Source: Lactobacillus sp. S2-2 (GTDB lineage: Bacteria; Bacillota; Bacilli; Lactobacillales; Lactobacillaceae). Taken from it: a stretch of 57,432 nucleotides of DNA. The stretch lies in assembly GCF_021698855.1 (NCBI RefSeq), contig NZ_WWFA01000007.1, positions 1 through 57,432 on the forward strand, given 5' to 3'. Position numbers and translations under genes: made by a program. This document shows positions 42,175 to 50,357 of this stretch, piece by piece. The notes below the pieces were generated by a model. The model searched no databases. It saw nothing but the letters and a program-made list of their open reading frames with translations, and had not been told where the DNA came from. How positions within the stretch are numbered: the first letter of the stretch is position 1; each line of letters opens with the position of its first letter.

Positions 42175-43008
42175 ATGAAATCAAAAGGAAAATCATTTAT
42201 TTCAATTATCATAATTATTCTTTTCTTTGTTATCTATAATTTTGACGATATCAAAGTCTGGATCAATGATTTATTACCTCAAAATACTGAACAAAATAAA
42301 AATAATAACACCAAAAAATTAGCAGATTTAGAATATCGACCTAAAACTCAAGCTTATAAAATTATTGATAATGATTATGCCAAATTACCTGAATTCAAAT
42401 ATAAAGTTCCACATATAAATTATCAAAAATTAGATTATTTAAATCGAGCAAAAGGTGCTACTGCATACCTAACTAAACAAAATTTAGGTAAATCCAAAGG
42501 GCGAGAATCCCAAACTTTTAAACCAACTGGTTGGTTTAATCAACCTAAAAAAATAAATAGAACTCGTGTCTTCCCTGTCAATCGTGGCCATTTAATTGCT
42601 TATACTTTTAGTTTCAATCTTGATAACAATGGAAATTATCATCGCGGATTAACCGGATCAATTGATAATCCCAAAAACTTATTTACACAGACTGCATTTT
42701 CTAATCAAAGAGTAATGCAAATTACAGAAAATAAAGTTCGAAATGCATTAAAAAATAATTATAAAGTAGTTTATCGAGCAACCCCTATTTATCGTGGTAA
42801 TGAATTAATGGCTCGTGGAGTCTTAGTACAAGCTGAGTCAACAAATAAAAAGTTACACTTCAATCGTTTCTTATATAACGTTCAACCTGATTTAGATTTT
42901 GATTATGCAACTGGAAGAAGCAAAATTAATCAAAATATGCAGATTCCATACCCAGAAATAAATTATACAAAGAAAAATTATCATGTTAATAAAAAATGGA
43001 AATATTAA
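42175..43008 (+). CDS. Membrane-anchored DNA/RNA non-specific endonuclease (EndA-like)
   Basis: 277 residues. N-terminal membrane helix at 7-22, then a betabetaalpha-metal nuclease domain: FPVNRGHLIAYTF (the DRGH motif with Asn for Asp; His is the catalytic base) and NPKNLFTQTAFSNQ with the metal Asn. Resembles streptococcal EndA, which degrades DNA at the cell surface during uptake or nutrition. Ribosome site AAAGGA. No competence genes nearby. The second surface-type nuclease in the window. Confidence 0.85.
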   Translation: MKSKGKSFISIIIIILFFVIYNFDDIKVWINDLLPQNTEQNKNNNTKKLADLEYRPKTQAYKIIDNDYAKLPEFKYKVPHINYQKLDYLNRAKGATAYLTKQNLGKSKGRESQTFKPTGWFNQPKKINRTRVFPVNRGHLIAYTFSFNLDNNGNYHRGLTGSIDNPKNLFTQTAFSNQRVMQITENKVRNALKNNYKVVYRATPIYRGNELMARGVLVQAESTNKKLHFNRFLYNVQPDLDFDYATGRSKINQNMQIPYPEINYTKKNYHVNKKWKY

Positions 43009-43057
43009 AAAAGTCATCATGAGTTAGATTCAATTATCTAACCCATGATGACTCTTT
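43009..43057. terminator. Bidirectional terminator
   Basis: AAAAGTCATCATGAGTTAGAT / ATCTAACCCATGATGACT with one mismatch, T-runs both ways. Confidence 0.88.
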
Positions 43058-43058
43058 T

Positions 43059-43253
43059 TTATTGGTTGAATATTCCACTACAATATAAAACAAATAATCC
43101 AATTGCAGAAATTATTGCTCCCCAAAATAATTGAGAAAACATACTTCGATCTTTAAAAAACAATCTAATTAAAATAAATTGTTTTCCTAAAAAGAATACA
43201 CAAAGACCGATAGTTATAATAATAACTCCAATTATCCTCAAAGTATCATTCAT
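43059..43253 (-). CDS. Small two-helix membrane protein
   Basis: 64 residues from the ATG at 43253 behind AAAGGAG. Two helices (IIGVIIITIGLCVFFLG and FSQLFWGAIISAIGLFVLYC) joined by a basic loop. No family recognised. Ended by the terminator shared with the nuclease gene. Confidence 0.62.
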   Translation of the reverse strand: MNDTLRIIGVIIITIGLCVFFLGKQFILIRLFFKDRSMFSQLFWGAIISAIGLFVLYCSGIFNQ

Positions 43254-43485
43254 ATAGCAACGCTCCTTTATTGTAATAATAACATGCATAACTAAAATTA
43301 AATAAAAAATATAATTCAAATAATAATAATTTATTATAATATTTGTTATACTTAATTTTAGTTATATAAAACTATTTTTTATATCTAAAATTAAAAACGC
43401 CATAATGGTTCAAAATCCTAATTTTATTTTAAAAAATAAATTTTCAACATAAAACTCTCTAAATATAAAAATAGGAGAACCTAAA

Positions 43486-43725
43486 ATGTTTAAAATCAAC
43501 GAAAAATGTCTAGAATCCTGCATAAAATACATAGATAATTGTCCTCATTCATCTATTGAAGTGGCAGATGTAGTTTCTTACTTCAGAGATGTTTATTCTG
43601 AACATGATATCAACTTCGCTTTAAACGATTTAAGAGAATCTAGTTTTATATATGGTGGTGTTAGAATTATCGAAGAAAGTAATAATAAATATTCTATGAA
43701 CATTTCAACTATAAGATTATTTTAA
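43486..43725 (+). CDS. Small winged-helix-like protein, paralogue of 13412-13666
   Basis: 79 residues, alignable with the 84-residue protein at 13412: CIKYID, SIEVADVVSYFRDVYS, INFALNDLRESSFIYGGV, ISTIRLF. The ribosome sites are also alike (AGGAGAACCTAAA versus AGGTGACCTAAA before the ATG), so the copies probably share ancestry including the 5' region. Monocistronic with its own terminator, like the other. May be a DNA-binding or protein-interaction module. Function unknown. Confidence 0.7.
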   Translation: MFKINEKCLESCIKYIDNCPHSSIEVADVVSYFRDVYSEHDINFALNDLRESSFIYGGVRIIEESNNKYSMNISTIRLF

Positions 43726-43730
43726 CATCA

Positions 43731-43773
43731 AAAAAAGATTCATTCCTATAATCAATAAGAATGAATCTTTTTA
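43731..43773. terminator. Bidirectional terminator
   Basis: AAAAAGATTCATTC / GAATGAATCTTTTT with a 14-nt loop between convergent units. Confidence 0.85.
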
Positions 43774-43782
43774 TTTAATTTA

Positions 43783-44349
43783 TTAATACCAACCATTAGC
43801 TTGCCAAAATGACTTAGCTGCACTCCATGACCCATAACGACTATTTACATAATTATCTGCAACTTTTTCTTGGTTAGCTGCTGAATAGTCACCATTTAAG
43901 TATGATGATGATAATTGATACTTACCTGCATATTGTCCATTTCTGGCTGAATATGATCCACCTGATTCACGGTTTGCAATCCATGCTTTAGCTGAACTAT
44001 CTGATCCAGATACATTTGATGAATACTTTGTTTGTGTTTAATTTGATTGAACTTGGTTAGTTTGTTGCGTATTTTGTGATTGAATATTTTGACTTGGTTG
44101 TGCTTGACTAGCTTCACTAGTTAAGTTTAATTGTTCTCCCACATAAATTACGTTGATATCTTTTAAATTATTGGCATTTTTAATTGAATCAATTGAAACA
44201 TTGTTTGCATTAGCAATCTTTGCAACTGTATCTCCTGATTTAACTGTTACTTGGTTTGTTGATGCTTCTGCATTTGCACTTACTAAGAATAATCCTAATG
44301 CAGCTGTTCCTAATGTAATTACTGATTTAATACTTTTTGATTTTAAAAT
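43783..44349 (-). pseudogene. apf: Aggregation-promoting factor (LysM + transglycosylase-like), broken
   Basis: Signal peptide (KSVITLGTAALGLFLVSANAE), LysM domain (VTVKSGDTVAKIANANNVSI...VGEQLNL), Gln-rich linker, then the Apf C-terminus (AWIANRESGGSYSARNGQYA, YLNGDYSAANQEKVADNYV, SWSAAKSFWQANGWY). One continuous frame, with two lesions. The codon after AGGAGG at normal spacing is ATT (44349-44347), with no ATG, GTG or TTG nearby. TAA at 44040-44038 interrupts the linker (QSN-stop-TQTKYSS), where CAA is likely. ATT starts exist but are rare. The stop would cut off the catalytic-type domain. Confidence 0.85.
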
Positions 44350-44501
44350 AATAAATTCCTCCTAGTTATTTCCGTAAAATTTAGATGTCTTTCATTCGTT
44401 GTTTCATATTATGCCATACAGAAAATTACAAAAGAATAACAGTAACTTTAAATAAAAATAGCTTTTTGTAAATATGTAATACTTAAACAATATTCAGTAA
44501 A

Positions 44502-44546
44502 AAAAGAGGGTTATTACAAAAAACATACTTGTAATAACTCTCTTTA
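44502..44546 (-). terminator. Terminator of hsp20
   Basis: AAAGAGAGTTATTACAA / TTGTAATAACCCTCTTT then TTTTAC on the minus strand. Confidence 0.82.
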
Positions 44547-44560
44547 AATAAACAATTAAA

Positions 44561-44995
44561 CTAATTTATTTCAATATTATTTGTATTTTGTGATTTGGTC
44601 AACTTTGGCAATGTAACTTTCAAAACACCATTTTCAAATTTTGCATTAATTTCATCAGAATTAACATTAGGTAAACGATAGCTTCTACTTAATGATCCAT
44701 AATTACGTTCTGAAAGCATCATGTTTCCATCTTTATCACTATGATCAGTAAAAGAATCTTTCTTAGCATCAATATTTAAAACACCATTACTGTAGTTCAT
44801 ATTGATATCATCTTTTTTAACACCAGACAATTCAACTTGAACTTCATAATTTTGATCATTTTCTTGGATATCAGTTTTCAAACTTTGACTTGATTCCTTT
44901 GACAAAAATGAATCAAAGAAATTATCTTGTAGAGTACCAAAGAATGGATCAAAACCCAAACCATAATTGCGACGACTTTGTAATTCATTAGACAT
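44561..44995 (-). CDS. Small heat-shock protein, Hsp20/alpha-crystallin
   Basis: 144 residues from the ATG at 44995 behind AAAGGAAG. N-terminal aggregation region (LGFDPFFGTLQDNFFDSF), alpha-crystallin domain with KTDIQENDQNYEVQVELSGV at about 45-64 and the closing AKFENGVLKVTLPK, and a C-terminal NIEIN standing for the I-x-I tail. ATP-independent holdase. A roughly 100-nt leader precedes it, which could act in heat control. No CIRCE or tandem CtsR repeat was found. Confidence 0.92.
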   Translation of the reverse strand: MSNELQSRRNYGLGFDPFFGTLQDNFFDSFLSKESSQSLKTDIQENDQNYEVQVELSGVKKDDINMNYSNGVLNIDAKKDSFTDHSDKDGNMMLSERNYGSLSRSYRLPNVNSDEINAKFENGVLKVTLPKLTKSQNTNNIEIN

Positions 44996-45098
44996 AATCA
45001 AAAACTTCCTTTCAAACAAAAATTTGTTGGTTAAAAGGTAATCATTAATGATTAGGAACCGAAGACTCAACCTCTGCGTTCCATCTTTTTACATCTTT

Positions 45099-45127
45099 AT
45101 AATATCACCAACATGATATTTTGTTAA
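45099..45127 (-). promoter_or_regulatory. hsp20 promoter with inverted repeat in spacer
   Basis: Minus strand: TTAACA (45127-45122), 17 nt, TATTAT (45104-45099). The inverted repeat AATATCA...TGATATT (45101-45120) lies in the spacer and over the -10, placing a repressor site there. The regulator is not known. Confidence 0.6.
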
Positions 45128-45346
45128 AATATTTGATTGATTAAAGTTAATTTTAATAATCACAATATAATAATTAATATAAATAAACATAAAAAAATAA
45201 GCATAAATTTTATTATTAATTCAATAGATATTGTGATATAATTAATTTAGTTGTTGAAACCAAAAATAATAAAATAACATATACAATACCTCCATAACTT
45301 ATTGTATAAAAGTACTTATTCTTAATTTTTAAGTACAACCTAAATA
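45128..45346. other. Gene-free AT-rich spacer between hsp20 and the zinc ADH gene
   Basis: About 220 nt upstream of the hsp20 promoter; with the leader, 392 nt lie between the two genes. No open frame with a ribosome site, no RNA-gene fold and no strong repeat seen. Confidence 0.6.
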
Positions 45347-45387
45347 AATAAAAAGAACGTAATTTTATAAAATTACGTTCTTTTTAT
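45347..45387. terminator. Terminator of the zinc ADH gene
   Basis: AAAAAGAACGTAATTTTAT-AAAATTACGTTCTTTTT: long perfect stem with T-runs. Confidence 0.88.
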
Positions 45388-46404
45388 TTATTTAGTAAAA
45401 TCGACAACTACACGACCAACAATCTTATTTTGCTTCATTAAATCAATTACATCGTTAATTTCATCTAACTTACATGTTTTAACAATTGGCTTAATTTTAC
45501 CTTCTGCACCAAATTGGAAAGTCTCTGCTAAATCTTGTCTAGTTCCAACAAGTGATCCTGCAACTTTAATTCCATCTAAAACTGTTTTAGCAATATTAAG
45601 TTCCATATTACCTTGAGGAAGAGCAACAGCTACAAGCGTACCATCAGGCCTCAATGCATTGACAGCAGTTGAAAAAGCATCTTTATTAACAGCTGTAACA
45701 ATTGAACTATGAACTCCGCCAACTTTTTCTTGGATTTGTTTATCAACATCATCATCATGACGATTAATTAATAATTCTGCACCATTTTCTTTTGCGGCAT
45801 TTAATTTATCTTCATTCCCATCAACTGCTACAACGTGTGAACCAAATACATTATGTGCTAATTGAACGGCAAGATTCCCCAGTCCACCGGCACCTACAAC
45901 TTCAGTCCATTGACCTGGTTTAGTATCACCAATCTTTAATGCTTTATAAGAAGTTACACCAGCACAAGTTAATGAAGTTGCTTCAACTGGATCTAATCCT
46001 TCTGGAACTTTAACCGCATAATCAGCATCAACAATTACTTGTTCTGCCATTGCACCATCAACTGTAAATCCTGAATTTTCAACATTTCTACATAGTGTTT
46101 CATTACCACTAATACAGTATTCACAGTGTCCACAGCCTTTGTAGAACCATGCAATTGAAACTCGATCACCAATTTTTAAATTGGTAACACCATCAGCAAT
46201 TTTAGATACTCTTCCGACACCTTCATGTCCAATAATACGACCTGGAACTTTTCCAAAATCACCTGCTGCAACATGCAAATCAGTATGACATAAACCACAG
46301 TATTCAACATCTACTAATGCTTCACCATGTTTTAAAGGTCTCAACTCTACATCTTTAATATCTACATAACCATCTGAATTATCTCTTACAACTGCTGCTT
46401 TCAT
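45388..46404 (-). CDS. adhP: Zinc-dependent alcohol dehydrogenase, AdhP type
   Basis: 338 residues. [15 protein letters not shown] (catalytic zinc Cys), GHEGVGRV (His, Glu), the structural zinc lobe CGHCEYC...C (four Cys) and [15 protein letters not shown] (NAD loop). Reduces acetaldehyde and other aldehydes to alcohols. Ribosome site GGAGG. The best Rex-like operator of the window lies just upstream, fitting a role in NADH disposal with AdhE and the separate aldehyde dehydrogenase. Confidence 0.93.
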   Translation of the reverse strand: MKAAVVRDNSDGYVDIKDVELRPLKHGEALVDVEYCGLCHTDLHVAAGDFGKVPGRIIGHEGVGRVSKIADGVTNLKIGDRVSIAWFYKGCGHCEYCISGNETLCRNVENSGFTVDGAMAEQVIVDADYAVKVPEGLDPVEATSLTCAGVTSYKALKIGDTKPGQWTEVVGAGGLGNLAVQLAHNVFGSHVVAVDGNEDKLNAAKENGAELLINRHDDDVDKQIQEKVGGVHSSIVTAVNKDAFSTAVNALRPDGTLVAVALPQGNMELNIAKTVLDGIKVAGSLVGTRQDLAETFQFGAEGKIKPIVKTCKLDEINDVIDLMKQNKIVGRVVVDFTK

Positions 46405-46440
46405 AACTTTTCCTCCTAAATTTAATTTAGCAAATCAAGA

Positions 46441-46458
46441 TTGTGTTTTTATTCACAA
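46441..46458 (-). promoter_or_regulatory. Rex-like operator upstream of adhP
   Basis: TTGTGTTTTTATTCACAA matches TTGTGA-N6-TCACAA at 11 of 12 fixed positions. It adjoins a TATAAT (46463-46458 on the minus strand), so binding would block initiation. Confidence 0.75.
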
Positions 46459-46555
46459 TTATATTGTAATACATTACCTTATTAAATCAAGATATATGAA
46501 CCAGATTAAATATAAATAATTTATCTAATTGTTAAAAATATAACAATTTTTATAT

Positions 46556-46593
46556 TTTAAAAGCAGTCCTTATAGCTACTTAGACTGCTTATT
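46556..46593 (-). terminator. Terminator of the MocR-ThrE operon
   Basis: AAGCAGTC / GACTGCTT with a 14-nt loop and TTTTAAAATA after, overlapping the last codons and stop of the gene. Confidence 0.6.
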
Positions 46594-47028
46594 TTTACTA
46601 AATTTAAATTTTATTAAATTATTAATAAAGGTCGAGATTCCCAAACCAACAGTTATTCCAATAGCTACAATCAAAGCATTAAATAAACCACCAAATGTTG
46701 TCACCAATCCTGATTGATGAATTCTAACTAATGAAGAAAAAGCCATTCCACCAGGCACTAAAGAAATTAAAGATCCAATATATATCATAATAACTGGGAC
46801 TTTAATTTTTTTTGCAAAATACATTCCAACGATTCCAACAATCAATCCACCAATCAAATTAGGAATCATAATACTATGAAAATTAACATTTATAAGATAG
46901 TATCCTATCCATGAAAGAGCTCCAGTAATTCCTGCTGGTACTAATGCCCGTTTAGGAACGTTAGCAATAATACTAAAGGAAACACTTGAAATAATTGCTA
47001 AAATTGTACTCAATAATAGACTTTGCAT
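46576..47028 (-). CDS. Threonine/serine exporter, small subunit (ThrE C-half, YjjB-like)
   Basis: 150 residues, five transmembrane helices, with PKRALVPAGITGALSW and LVPGGMAFSS, the conserved ThrE second-half motifs. It forms the exporter with the 250-residue partner encoded 12 nt upstream. Split ThrE is common in Firmicutes. Amino-acid specificity is assumed from the family. Confidence 0.88.
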   Translation of the reverse strand: MQSLLLSTILAIISSVSFSIIANVPKRALVPAGITGALSWIGYYLINVNFHSIMIPNLIGGLIVGIVGMYFAKKIKVPVIMIYIGSLISLVPGGMAFSSLVRIHQSGLVTTFGGLFNALIVAIGITVGLGISTFINNLIKFKFSKNKQSK

Positions 47029-47040
47029 TATGTACCTCCT

Positions 47041-47793
47041 TTAATTAAATAGATGTTCAATCATTTCTAATCCAACAATTGCACCAGCAGCAATTGAAGA
47101 CAATGAAATAATTGCATTTAAAGAACGAACAATTCCAGAAAGCATATGACCAGATACTATTTCCCTAATTGATGTTGTTATTGCAGTCCCAGGAACTAGT
47201 GGCATTAATGCTCCTACCATAATCAATTGATAATGATCAACTAATTCAAATTGATTTAAAATAATTGAAAAGATAGCCACCAATAATCCTCCCATAAATT
47301 CAGCAACATAAGGAGTTTCAGAATATTTAGAAATAAATTTATAAATCATAAATCCAAAAATCCCAAAAATAGCCATAATCGGATAATCAATCATTTTAAC
47401 TTGATTAATAAACACGGGAGCCATTGATACTAATCCAGCGGCTAAATATTGTGACCATTTCGAATAATCTTTAACGTAATGATGAATATTATTTATTTCT
47501 TTTTTATATTCTTCTGGAGTAATTTCTTTACTTTCTAATTTACGTGAAATCGAATTAACTTCATCAACTGTTTGTAAATTGAATCCTGATAATTTAGGTT
47601 TTACCACTTTAGTTAATGGCAAATCATCCGCTGAAACAAAAACAGCCGTTAAAGTAACATAACATGAAAGTTCTAAACCTAAAGATTTTCCGACATGTTC
47701 TACTGTTTCTTCAATCCGAAATGATTCAGCTCCACCTAAAAGCATTAATGAGCCAGTATCAGCTGCAACATTCATAATTTCATTTTGATTCAA
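47041..47793 (-). CDS. Threonine/serine exporter, large subunit (ThrE N-half, YjjP-like)
   Basis: 250 residues: soluble N-terminal part with GSLMLLGGAESFRIEETVE, the YjjP/DUF1212 signature, then about five helices with ALMPLVPGTAITTSIRE. Between the MocR gene (18 nt) and the small subunit. An operon of regulator plus both exporter halves. Confidence 0.88.
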   Translation of the reverse strand: MNQNEIMNVAADTGSLMLLGGAESFRIEETVEHVGKSLGLELSCYVTLTAVFVSADDLPLTKVVKPKLSGFNLQTVDEVNSISRKLESKEITPEEYKKEINNIHHYVKDYSKWSQYLAAGLVSMAPVFINQVKMIDYPIMAIFGIFGFMIYKFISKYSETPYVAEFMGGLLVAIFSIILNQFELVDHYQLIMVGALMPLVPGTAITTSIREIVSGHMLSGIVRSLNAIISLSSIAAGAIVGLEMIEHLFN

Positions 47794-47811
47794 AATACCA
47801 CCTCACATTAT

Positions 47812-49221
47812 TTAGATTAATAAATTTTCTTTTCCCAATAAATCATGCAATTTACGTAATACATCTCTTAATTTTACATTATCTGAATATGAAGCAAGTG
47901 AAATTCTTAGAAATGATTGATCATTATCACTTTTCTCACCAACTAAAAAATTATCTGAATGAAATACTCTAATATTATTGCTTAAGCATAGTTGTTCAAT
48001 ATCATTCTTATCAACTTCATTTGTAACTGGAATTATCCGGAAAAAATAATGCTTTTCTGTAATCTTTTCTTTTGAATTGAAAATTGAATCAAATATTTGA
48101 TTAGCTGCTTTAGCCATTTTTATTTTTTGCAGCATAATTTTATTGGCAATTCCATTTTCTAATGCTCTGGTTACAATATCTACATTCAATGATGACGTTT
48201 TAACATTAGTATTAAACATCGTATTTTCTAATTTATTCTTAAATTGTTTAGCAAATCGCATGAAAGAAACTCTTAATCCAGAAGCAATTGTTTTTGACAT
48301 GCTACAAATATAAATTGATTGTTCTGGAACAAGTGAACTAATATATGTATTTTTTGTATCAGAAAATACATTAACAAAATTAGCATAATCATCTTCAATT
48401 AAAATTAAATTATTTTTCTTAATAATATCAGCAATTTCTAATTTGCGATTTTTTGACATCGAAAAAGTTGTTGGATTATTATAATTAGCCATTAAATAAA
48501 TTCCTTTAATCTGATATAACCGACATAATTGTTCAATCTTCTCACTTTTTATTCCATGCTCATCACTATCTACTGGAATTAATTTAATTCCTAATGATTG
48601 TGATAAATTAATAAAATTAACAAAGGTATATTTATCTACAATAATTTTATCTTCATAATGAAACAAACCAATCAATGCAATAGCAATCGAATTTAATCCT
48701 CCAGAGGAAATAATTGTATTTTCGTAATTACAATTCATCCCAATTCTTTTTAAATATTTAATCGCAATTTTTTTATGCTTATCAAGACCTGTTGGGCTCT
48801 CATAATTTAATAGTTCTTCAATCTTATTTTGATTCATACTTTCTTTAATTGTGCTTTTTAACAATGAATTTGTTTCCTCAAATGAAGAAACAAATCCTAA
48901 ATCATCAATTTCTTCATTTTTATTTCTTGAATTAGCATTTTTTTGATTAACATTTGAAGAAATATAAGTTCCTTTTCCAATTGTTCCATAAGTTAAACCT
49001 TTTTGTTGGCTTAATTTATATGCCCTAGAAATAGTTGAAAAACTAACATCTAAATAGTATGCAAGTTCTCTTTGTGGTGGCAATTTTGAATGGGGTAGTA
49101 ATAATCCTTCTTCTATATCTGCTTCCATTTTTGTTACCAATGATTGATAAAGTGGCTTTTTCAAATTATCTATTTTAGGTTTCCAAGTTAAGGGATATTG
49201 ATTAGTTAATTTTAAATCCAT
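47812..49221 (-). CDS. MocR-type regulator: GntR winged helix fused to PLP aminotransferase fold
   Basis: 469 residues. N-terminal GntR winged helix (LYQSLVTKMEADIEEGLLLP, LPPQRELAYYLDVSFSTISR; residues 25-85) and a fold-type I aminotransferase domain with SGGLNSIAIALIG, YNNPTTFSMSKNR, EDDYANF and the PLP-lysine in SMSKTIASGLRVSF. Such proteins sense an amino acid or amine through PLP. The genes on both sides are amino-acid exporters, so it probably induces them. A 9-bp perfect inverted repeat lies in the divergent gap. Confidence 0.92.
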   Translation of the reverse strand: MDLKLTNQYPLTWKPKIDNLKKPLYQSLVTKMEADIEEGLLLPHSKLPPQRELAYYLDVSFSTISRAYKLSQQKGLTYGTIGKGTYISSNVNQKNANSRNKNEEIDDLGFVSSFEETNSLLKSTIKESMNQNKIEELLNYESPTGLDKHKKIAIKYLKRIGMNCNYENTIISSGGLNSIAIALIGLFHYEDKIIVDKYTFVNFINLSQSLGIKLIPVDSDEHGIKSEKIEQLCRLYQIKGIYLMANYNNPTTFSMSKNRKLEIADIIKKNNLILIEDDYANFVNVFSDTKNTYISSLVPEQSIYICSMSKTIASGLRVSFMRFAKQFKNKLENTMFNTNVKTSSLNVDIVTRALENGIANKIMLQKIKMAKAANQIFDSIFNSKEKITEKHYFFRIIPVTNEVDKNDIEQLCLSNNIRVFHSDNFLVGEKSDNDQSFLRISLASYSDNVKLRDVLRKLHDLLGKENLLI

Positions 49222-49245
49222 AAAAACCTCCTAAATAATTGTGTT

Positions 49246-49273
49246 GAATACAATTTTATCATTGATTGTATTC
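49246..49273. promoter_or_regulatory. Probable MocR operator
   Basis: GAATACAAT (49246-49254) and ATTGTATTC (49265-49273): perfect 9-bp arms with a 10-bp spacer, between the divergent MocR and azlC genes, 24 nt before the MocR start. Confidence 0.65.
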
Positions 49274-49321
49274 CTTATCGACTTTATGCTTATTATAATT
49301 CAAAATTTAGAGGTGATTATT

Positions 49322-50014
49322 ATGTTTGATAAAACATTCAAATTTGCATTTCAAAAAACAATCCCAGTTATGACTGGCTTTTTATTCTTAGGTATTACAT
49401 ATGGAATTTATATGAACTCAGAAGGATTCAATTTCTTATATCCAACCTTAATGGCTGCAAGTATTTTTGGTGGCTCCATTGAATTTTTAGTGGCTAATCT
49501 TTTATTAACTAAATTTAATCCACTTTTTGTCTTCTTCTTAACTCTACTAATCAATTCTCGACATATTTTTTATGGAATATCCATGTTAAATAAGTATTCA
49601 AATGTAAAAGGAATTAAAAAATTTTTCATGATTTTTGCTTTATGTGATGAAACTTTCTCAATTAACTATTCCATTGATCCTCCAAAAAAACTTAATAAGG
49701 ATAAAATCTATTTATTAGTTACAATTTTAAATTATTTTTATTGGGTTTTTGGTGCTTTTTTAGGTGGTCTATTAGGTAGTTTAATTGCTGTTAAAATTGA
49801 AGGACTATCTTTTGTCATGGCAGCATTATTCATTGTTTTATTCTTAGAACAAGTCTTAAAAGAAAAAAATCATTTATTTTCATATACTGGTTTTTTATTA
49901 GCTTTAGCTTCTTTATTTATTTTTGGTGAAAATCTATTTATGCTTATTAGTATTATTATTGTAATTTTAATGATTACTTTTAAAAAGGAGGACCAAACTT
50001 ATGACAATCACTGA
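49322..50014 (+). CDS. azlC: AzlC-family branched-chain amino acid exporter subunit
   Basis: 230 residues from the ATG at 49322 behind AGAGGTG. About seven helices; FLFLGITYGIYMNSEGF, GGSIEFLVANLL, NSRHIFYGISML and CDETFSINY are AzlC hallmarks. Works with AzlD to export leucine, isoleucine, valine or analogues. Its 3' end overlaps azlD by 14 nt (stop TGA), so they are translationally coupled. Confidence 0.92.
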   Translation: MFDKTFKFAFQKTIPVMTGFLFLGITYGIYMNSEGFNFLYPTLMAASIFGGSIEFLVANLLLTKFNPLFVFFLTLLINSRHIFYGISMLNKYSNVKGIKKFFMIFALCDETFSINYSIDPPKKLNKDKIYLLVTILNYFYWVFGAFLGGLLGSLIAVKIEGLSFVMAALFIVLFLEQVLKEKNHLFSYTGFLLALASLFIFGENLFMLISIIIVILMITFKKEDQTYDNH

Positions 50015-50321
50015 ACAAATAATCACTATTTTTGCTGCCGTTTTAGGAACAATGATTACCAGATTTACACCATTTATTCTATTTTATAAAAGTAATCCTT
50101 CAAAATTGATTCAAAAATTAGGTCAATATTTACCAGCTGCAATTATGGGAATGTTGGTTATTTACGCTGTTAAAGATGAGTTATTAAATTTAAATTATCA
50201 TACAATTTATGTAATTATTGCATCATTAATAGTCATTATTACATATCTATTGAAAAGGAATTCTTTATTATCTATCTTTTCTGGAACTGTAATTTATATT
50301 TTATTAGTTAATTTTATTTAA
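50001..50321 (+). CDS. azlD: AzlD-family branched-chain amino acid exporter subunit
   Basis: 106 residues, four helices, with ITRFTPFILF and LPAAIMGMLVIYAV, typical of AzlD. Ribosome site AAGGAGG lies within azlC. Ends 1 nt before a bidirectional terminator. Confidence 0.9.
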   Translation: MTITEQIITIFAAVLGTMITRFTPFILFYKSNPSKLIQKLGQYLPAAIMGMLVIYAVKDELLNLNYHTIYVIIASLIVIITYLLKRNSLLSIFSGTVIYILLVNFI

Positions 50322-50357
50322 AAAAAAGAGATAAGAACATTAGTTTTTATCTCTTTT
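50322..50357. terminator. Bidirectional terminator
   Basis: AAAAAGAGATAA / TTATCTCTTTTT with T-runs both ways, between azlD and the convergent MFS gene, whose last codons it includes. Confidence 0.82.
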
